Origin: Rhabditoides inermis
Taxonomy: Eukaryota > Nematoda > Chromadorea > Rhabditida > Rhabditidae
Direction of reading: 5' to 3'
Length of the DNA: 64,000 nucleotides
Assembly: GCA_963966185.1 (NCBI GenBank)
Contig: CAWZYM010000395.1
Location: 186,001 to 250,000 of the forward strand
In this document: in pieces, positions 57,081-64,000 of the stretch
Layout of the letters: every line of letters starts with the position of its first letter
Numbering within the stretch: position 1 is the first letter of the stretch
Made by a program: the position numbers and the translations under genes
The notes under the pieces: model-generated
The model's database searches: none
What the model was told of the DNA's origin: nothing
The model's input: only the letters and a program-made list of their open reading frames with translations

Positions 57081-57832
57081 CTACAATACTCCTATACAAT
57101 ACGTATATAGCCCATAGTGCATCTTTCATGCTTCCGAATAGGATTTCGCGGACACAACAGAAAGTGGCACCAATGAGGCGTGAGCTATAAACAGAGAGTG
57201 GCGGAAGAGGAAATAACAGGAGAGAATACGAGATGAAATTTACAAGAACACAATGACAACAATAAGCGATTCGAATCAATGCAGTAGAAGACGGATTGAA
57301 TTGATAGGATTGCAAGAAATGTGTGAAGAGTGGATAGACAGTATCTTGTTGAAAGAGACTCTCGAGAGGAAGAGGGAGAGGGAGGGAGAAAGCCCATTTC
57401 GGAGAGGGCGGGGCCGGGATATACATACCACACCAAGAGAGTGCAGGGCATAAGAGAGGAAGGGGGAAAGAGGGAAGGAAGAAAAGAGACAAGAAGAGAA
57501 AAAGAGGATATGAGAATAAGTGGGGGCGAGAGACAAAGCCACATGGTGTTGCCCCCGAACTTGCGCCAGAATAGGATATACTCCAGAGAAACAAAAATAT
57601 ATTAGGTAACCAATTTAATAAATTCAATAACACAAAACACAATGTATATGATACAAGTAGTTAGACACAACGTGTATCCGTGTATTCTGAAAATGAGAAA
57701 GGAATGAAAGAAAGGGCAGCGGCTTCAGCACACTAATCCCAAAATGCGCAAATATGCGGGATAGTATGAATAGGTAAGCGGATAAAACAAGGAAGAGGCT
57801 AGGACAATGTGACATGAGAGGAGTGGATAGAG

Positions 57833-57887
<55 letters not shown>

Positions 57888-59211
57888 GTGGCAGGCGATC
57901 ACACATAGTAGTGGCAATGCGGTTATAGGACAGAGGAAGAGAATGAGGGGGGGGGGGAATGAATGAAAGGACAAAGACGGCGATTCACACATATTGCTGC
58001 ACCCCTGCCACAGCACGAAAAGAAGCTCGAATCCGTTTGTGTCTGCTGTTTACGAGCATCTAAGTCTGACTCACTACCATAAAAGGGAGGCAGCGGCTGC
58101 GTGTGCGTATGGTAGGCGGAAAAGACCGTGCCGGTTGCTGATTGATTGGAGAGGAGAGGAAAGAATCCTGAGATTTGTCTGGAAGACGTCTTCCATTCAA
58201 TAACGAACATAATAATTGCAAGACGCACACACGCGGCTGGAGACCATTCAGTACCCTCTCTGTCTTATCTCATCTCCTCTATCGGCTCTATTTCTTGAGG
58301 CGTGTCAGCAAGCTTTATGATATTCTTATATGTCATATCGTCATATTTCATAGTGCACTTTTATACTTGCAGTTTCATTCAGTCCAAGTGACATAAGGTG
58401 AAGTGCGGGTAGCGAAGAGAGAGAGTGGCTTGTTCGACACAAACTGCCACCGGCCACCCTTCTCTTCTCTCCTTCTTTCATCCTTCCATTACTCCTCTTA
58501 TCCCATGATCGCAGGATAAAAAACAGTACGGAGAGCACACGCGATTCCAATTACCAATTCCTCCCGCCATAACGACCGTAATCGTTTTTAAGTAGAGTAA
58601 TGGGCGGTAGTAAAGAAGCGGGCACAGGAAGGAATACGATTACAAAACAAATTCAGTTGTAAACCGAGAAGAAGGAGGCGAAGAAAGATCAAGATCCATG
58701 CCAAACGAGCGAGTAATATGAGAAGACAGACCGAATTCGACGAGATTCCGTGATTCAGAGCAAGGCGAGACCAAAAAACCTCTCATGCTTCACTCATATT
58801 CGATTTCAAAAGAAGTTCAACCCCCAACAAAAAGCCATAGGTTGCGTAGGCCTACATATAATAGGATTAGATTTCATACATCATTGAAAATGTCAAATAA
58901 TATGAATGAGAGAGGAGAAACGATGCGATGAAAGCAACCTGAAAATACGATAACAACAACTAAAAACATAACACGCCTATCAGTGAGTTGGGTTGTAGAA
59001 TAGACTATAGGGAGAGAGGGAAACAAGATGAGGCAAAATAATTAGACGATCTCCATGTCTCAAAATAGAGGAGTCGGACATGTAGATAAGTAGTGGAAGG
59101 GTGGTCGAGAGACATGTTACTTGGAGAGAGAGAGAGAGAGAGAGAAAGAGGAGAAGGGAGAGAAAGCGATACTAAAAGAAAGAGGGGCAAACAAGGCTGG
59201 AGCTGCTATGC

Positions 59212-59247
59212 GGACGAGGGAGGTTGATTGGAGTAGTAGAGACGAAT
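59212..59247 (+). repeat. Left copy of a dispersed inverted repeat
   Basis: About 36 bp (CGGACGAGGGAGGTTGATTG, then A-G-TAG-type, ending GAGACGAA) that recurs in inverted orientation at about 61218-61253 with one mismatch. Confidence 0.7.
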
Positions 59248-59758
59248 TAATGGAGGTGTACCGAGGGCCAGGTTTACGACTCTCTCTTCTTCTCCCCCAA
59301 ATTCGGGATTTAGGTTGAAGTTTCCCCAGACTCTTCCTTCCTCTCTATATCAACGTTTTTCCATCATACCACCGCGAACGCAAATAAAGAGAGAACCCCG
59401 TTACTAAACTTTTGCAATTTAGCCCCCTCATTTCCCTGGCCCTGGGCGAATGTAATTTTTTGGCAAGAATGACGCGTTTGTAGGCATGCAAAGAGGAAAA
59501 AGTTTGGAAAAGGAAGAGGGGAGGTATGTGATCACTTCATGACTCCGCTACAGTTTGATGATGCTCTGACCTCGCAAATAGCGATTTCACATTTGAAAAA
59601 TAGACATACAAGGATACAAGACAGATATGAACTAGGAACGTTGCATTTCGAACGAGGAGTACATCGGCCTACCATTCGAGATACAAGTTATACTGAAATT
59701 AAATTCAATCCCAGCCAACCAACATGTACTTGTTGTTGTGTACCACGCTGAGAGATAT

Positions 59759-59827
<69 letters not shown>

Positions 59828-61217
59828 GCCGGGAGAGACCTCTTGTGCTCTTGATTGAACTTTCATTGGAAATAGTAATGACAAGCAATGCATGAAATGA
59901 TGTGATAGTGATGACAAATTTCAATACGCTATACACACATGAATGGTGGTATGAAATTGGCGAATGACAATATCTGAAGCAGACAAACATACAAGGGATC
60001 AGAAGGAGCAGCTGGGGAGAAGGAGCAGAGTTCCGCAAACCGGGAACTCGTGGCGGCTGGTCTCAGTTGAAGGTGGTGTGAAATCAGAGGAAATGCGGAT
60101 GAGTGGAGTGGGGTGTCTCGGAGGAAAGAGAGAAAGAGAGGAAAAAGAGCGAGGGGGTGCTAGACTCGGCAAAAGTGGGTGGATCGGAGATAAAGCGCCA
60201 ACCATAGCATTGTTTCCATTGTGTTAGCAGGAGGTATATATATGTATTCTAACCGCCTTTTAGTGTTTTTCAGTTACTGAGTAACTGAGAGTGAAAGAGA
60301 CAGTGACGTTCTAAAGCCGAGAAGATAGGGGAGAGAAAATGGAGCGAGAGAGATAGAGAGTGAAACAGAGAGAAGGTGATTGCCATATTGAATGCGCAAT
60401 CATCACGAGTGCACCTTGCATATCCAATGATTCGCCGGGGGTGACAGGTAAGAAGTAGCAGAACGCTAAGGGCAGGTGAACATTTGAGTGAGAGCGGGGT
60501 GAAAGCGGCAGACTATACTGGCGGATCGGCGAGATACGAGGAGGGAGACGAGGCGTCACTAGATTACAGTGGCTGAAAAGACGTCGACTGGCGGTGAATG
60601 GGGCATAGGAAACACGGTGTACGATAGGAGAGGAGCTGTTCCGCGAACACAGAAGGCGTAAAAGAAGAAAGGCGTGAAGGAAGAAAAAGAAGAATGAACC
60701 TAGTGAATCACAGAAGGTGATATCGAGTCGCAGATGATATGGAACAGAAGGCGATCATATCACTGAAGAGAAAGGACAGATGGCTGGTGATGCGAGCATA
60801 CCAGCGGCTATGCGAGAGACCCACCCATTGTGAGTCACAATGGTGAGTGACGGTGACGGGAAATTGAAAGAGTGAAACTTGACAAAATAAGGGTCCCGCA
60901 CACTACTCTCGAAAGCGACAACAAAAAGAGAGACCTACACATAATTCAGTGAAAGAGGGAAGTGGACGAGGAGAACTAGACGAAAGAGGAGGAGGAATAG
61001 GAGAAGGAGCAGTGAAATATGGAGGGTGGCACGTGAAAAGAAGAAGCGGCATGACAGAAGGAACAATAACGACAGCAATTGGAGCCGTCAACAAGTGTGA
61101 GAAGAAGAAGTCGGAAGCACCGCACGTGGCGATGAGTATGCGTATCCGAGAGAGTGTAAGAGAAAGAGGGAGAGAGATATAATCTATACTCCATACTCCT
61201 CTACCCGACCACATACC

Positions 61218-61253
61218 TTCGTCTCTACTACTACAATCAACCTCCCTCGTCCG
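61218..61253 (-). repeat. Right copy of a dispersed inverted repeat
   Basis: On the minus strand this matches 59212-59247 at about 35 of 36 positions. The two copies are 2 kb apart and point toward each other. Confidence 0.7.
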
Positions 61254-61511
61254 GATTCGAGTTATTAGCATTGCAAAAGCAGTGTTAATATGCATAGTGC
61301 GCGTCATTTCATGTGAAGAAATCATGACGGAAGCTGTCTTCGAGTCGAGCTCAGTCTATGAAAAAGTGGGAGTGGATGATCGAAAACCTCCCTCGATACG
61401 CTCTCTCCTCCCTGCCTGCTATTCGACCCCCTTGTAACCTTCCCTTACCAGGCCGGAAATCCAACATGTAATTCGACTCCATTTCGCGCCGAAACTGCTC
61501 GCAAAATAGAA

Positions 61512-62005
61512 ATGGATATTATTGAGAGTTTGCACGCATTGCAACAGGAGCCCATACAGGTTTTTTTCGAGAACATTACTCACTCTGCGCCAGGTGCAAA
61601 TAGCAACCAGATTTCTCTGTATAGGCTGATCAGTAGAAAGCTTCTTGCCGTGAACTTTCAGAGACCGCCAAGCTTATGGGTATGTATGTGTGGAACGCAC
61701 TATTGTTGTGGCGGGACACCTATTTGTGGGGACACATATTCCACTTTTCATTCCTCCTCCCATTGTCTACGACCTTAAGTCATATAGAATAGAAGATGAA
61801 GACGAACTCGTTTAAAGGGCTGGAGAATCCAATATGCTTGCGGTGTTTGTTGTGTAGCAAAGCACTCGAAAAACAATCGACAGTCTGCGTTTGTTTCGGT
61901 TGCTTTAAATTTCATACCCTTGTCAACATCTCACCTTTTCTCCACGTGAACCAGCATTGGATATGTATGGTGAAAAAGATTGAATGTGTGAGACGGCGGA
62001 AGTAG
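61512..62005 (+). CDS. Candidate small Cys-rich, zinc-finger-like protein
   Basis: Two exons, 61512-61679 and 61793-62005, join in phase 0 to give 126 aa. The first begins MDIIESLHALQQEPIQVF. The second has a cluster PICLRCLLC ... VCVCFGCFKFH that could bind zinc, and ends in a basic tail (VKKIECVRRRK). There is no signal peptide. Codons are more AT-rich than in neighbouring genes, no family is recognised, and the acceptor at 61791-61792 is weak. It could be a real intracellular gene, an old transposon remnant, or chance. Confidence 0.3.
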
Positions 62006-62981
62006 CGCAGCTGGAATAGCCTAGCTCGCCTGTTCATCCCTGAAAGACTCCTCTGCTTTTTATGCGTAACAACTCTCACTGCGAGAGTGAGAATTGCGTG
62101 CAGAGTTGGAGAGCGCACCAGCGTTCTTCTCCCAATATCTGTTCTCGTCCACCCGAAAAGGGTAGAAGGTAAATATGCGAGTGTTTTGGCCGCAGCTAAG
62201 TACACCGCAAACGAGGAAATGAGAAGGGGAACCCGGGTATGGACATGGAAACAGGAGGGACGAATGCGGACAAAGACTTCACCATAAATGAATCAGATGG
62301 TTTGTAAAAGGACAGGGGACACAAACGAGATCATACGCATACCACATCCACACAGAACACAGGGGATAGAGTTATTCCCGATGCTTCCCCCGTTTCACTC
62401 TACCGCCAGCTTGTTTACCACAGTTAGACGAAAAGTTGACTATGGAGAATGGAGATATTGGTCATAGGTAAAAGGATACATAACATCATATACATTATAA
62501 ACATAACGTACATTACATACGGTGTGAACGAAAACGCGATCATCCATATAAATCTGGACCGAGAGTCGAAATGAAAAAAAAACAGAGAAAGAAAGAGAGT
62601 GACAGAGACAGAGAGTGAGTGAGAGAAAGAAAGAGACAGAGAGAGACAGAGAGAGACAGAGAACCATAGAGACATAAGTGTTCTTTTAATTTTTATAATG
62701 ACCAGTCATGCCTTGTCATTGGCAGACGAGCGAGCATGATTGTTCAATTTGCATAATTTCCAGAAACATTTCTAAGCGATCGAGGAAAGAAAGAAGGTGT
62801 GGAAAAAGGTTTTAGTTTAGAAATAGGAGGATTTTAGTTTAGAATCGGGAGGCAATCAGAGTTACATTCAACAAATCAGAGACCAATATGCATGAGCAAC
62901 AAATACGTACATGATGATACAGTAGACCGTTGCAATGAACATAAACGACCGATTTTGATGTTATAAGTATAACAAGTTGAA

Positions 62982-63028
<47 letters not shown>

Positions 63029-64000
63029 CTCGCTTTTATAAATGTTTCGGTGGCTAAATGCGACTCGGGTAAGTTTCATATGCCCGTTGAGATGACCACT
63101 TTTCTCCATTAGCTTCTCTTCTTCTCTCCTTACATAAATGTTTTTGTGTTGCAAGAGAAGCAAAAGGGATTCTTTTTTAATATAAACTCAATTATTTAAT
63201 AAATGCGAAGTTTGCTAAACTTGATTTTACGAGAACGAAGTAGAACGTGTGAAAGGGGAGTGCAAGGGATACAAACAATACCATTATTCACGGGTACTGT
63301 AGATGCGGCTGCAATGCATAGCTCCGAAAAACTCACATAACACAACTTCCACCCTGCGATGCTCGTACACATTGTTGTCGCGTGTGAACCGAGTGAAATA
63401 GAATTATGTACACAAGTACACAACCCACAGCAAAGTAAGGCGTAAAAATAGAGTCACAATCAAAGCTTATTAGTCATATATTGACACAAGTGGAACGTGT
63501 AGAACGAGGATACATAGAGAGGGATCGCGATTGAGTAACTAAATCAGTGAGATTATCAGCATCATTCTATGAATTCTCTAATGATTTCAGCGTACGTCAT
63601 CAAATGACATTTAATTAACATTTTGTGTCGAACAGGCATCTGAAAAGGGCATCCAAAAGAAACCCATTGGACCTGTGAAGTCTATTTTTTTGTTTATTTT
63701 TAAATGAACATTCACATGTTAGCACGAAAAATCACACTGTATAATGGATATAAATTTATTCTGTATCTTTTCCGTATGGGTCTAGCAGTACATCTCTTAT
63801 CACATCGCTTATGACATTACCAAAAATAGGAATATAGTCACACATTATTACATAGAAACGGTAGTCGTGTTGGTTAGTGATTGTTTGGAAATGGTTCTAT
63901 AGAGTGAGAGTTTGGTTTCGGAGAGATGAGAGAGGAGGGAGAGAGAGGGAGGAAGAGAGAGAGAAAGAGAGGGGAGAGAGAAGGATAAGAGAGACCGTGG
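62006..64000. other. Gene-poor region to the end of the window
   Basis: 2 kb of AT-rich and purine-rich DNA. A (CT)n lies at 62986-63024 and GA/CA-rich repeats at 62585-62660. No exon, RNA gene or promoter supported. Confidence 0.5.
62986..63024 (+). repeat. (CT)n microsatellite
   Basis: About 38 bp of CT in noncoding DNA. Confidence 0.9.

Larger units (their letters stand above)
57081..61511. other. Long GA-rich gene-poor region
   Basis: 4.4 kb without a supported exon. It holds GA microsatellites at 57839-57880, 59124-59148 and 59760-59818, purine-rich frames that look compositional, a small hairpin near 60820-60842 (CATTGTGAGTCACAATG), and one half of an inverted repeat at about 59212-59247. 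A TATATA at 57104-57109 could belong to the GPCR promoter. Confidence 0.5.

Noticed and set aside
57052..57642. 196-codon minus-strand hydrophobic frame
   Set aside because: Pyrimidine-rich low complexity upstream of the GPCR start, no family features.

Overview
The window is nuclear DNA of a nematode. The clearest sign is a complete 127-codon major sperm protein gene (27895-28332, minus). Supporting signs are an EB-module secreted protein, a ShK-like cysteine protein, and orthologues of C. elegans chw-1, num-1, npp-22 and gly-7. Genes are densely packed on both strands and cut by very short GT-AG introns (often 39-60 nt). The acceptors lack the long TTTTCAG of Caenorhabditis, and at least three introns look GC-AG, so I place it outside Caenorhabditis but cannot name a species. 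Exon models were built by hand from homology, splice signals and codon phase; for nearly every multi-exon model all phases close exactly. No rRNA, tRNA or CRISPR array was seen.

Layout: 0.4-2.8 kb is a RhoU/CHW-1-type GTPase (minus) with a proline-rich secreted protein gene nested antisense in its long intron. A double ShK-like protein follows at 6.1-6.6 kb (plus), convergent with Numb at 7.0-11.3 kb (minus); their poly(A) signals form one palindrome. At 12.0-18 kb (minus) lie a 60-residue ORF, a matrix metalloproteinase and a novel 148-residue protein. Exportin-7 (19.0-24.0 kb, minus, 31 exons) diverges from an OPA3 gene (24.6-25.8 kb). Next is an F-box gene whose probable last exon lies 3 kb away, beyond the MSP gene and a tandemly duplicated (GTCT)n-bearing repeat. 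At 31.2-40.8 kb are an SLC22 transporter, an Arg/Glu/Pro-rich secreted protein, a small secreted peptide and NDC1. At 42.1-52.2 kb are a GLY-7-like GalNAc-transferase, a 10-cysteine secreted protein, a small basic protein that shares the MSP promoter layout, and the EB-module protein with a 2.1 kb period-8 satellite in one intron. A family A GPCR (52.6-57.1 kb, minus) is followed by about 7 kb of GA-rich, gene-poor DNA holding one weak zinc-finger-like candidate.

The genes are ordinary housekeeping, signalling and secreted genes and do not form one pathway. The observations most worth checking are: a GalNAc-transferase intron containing a shrunken copy of an upstream exon; a constant 38-40 nt TATA-to-ATG spacing in four genes, including the sperm gene; several unrecognised secreted cysteine-rich proteins; three GC-AG introns; an OPA3 protein with a C-terminal extension; an internal TATA promoter inside Numb; and the 2.1 kb intronic satellite.
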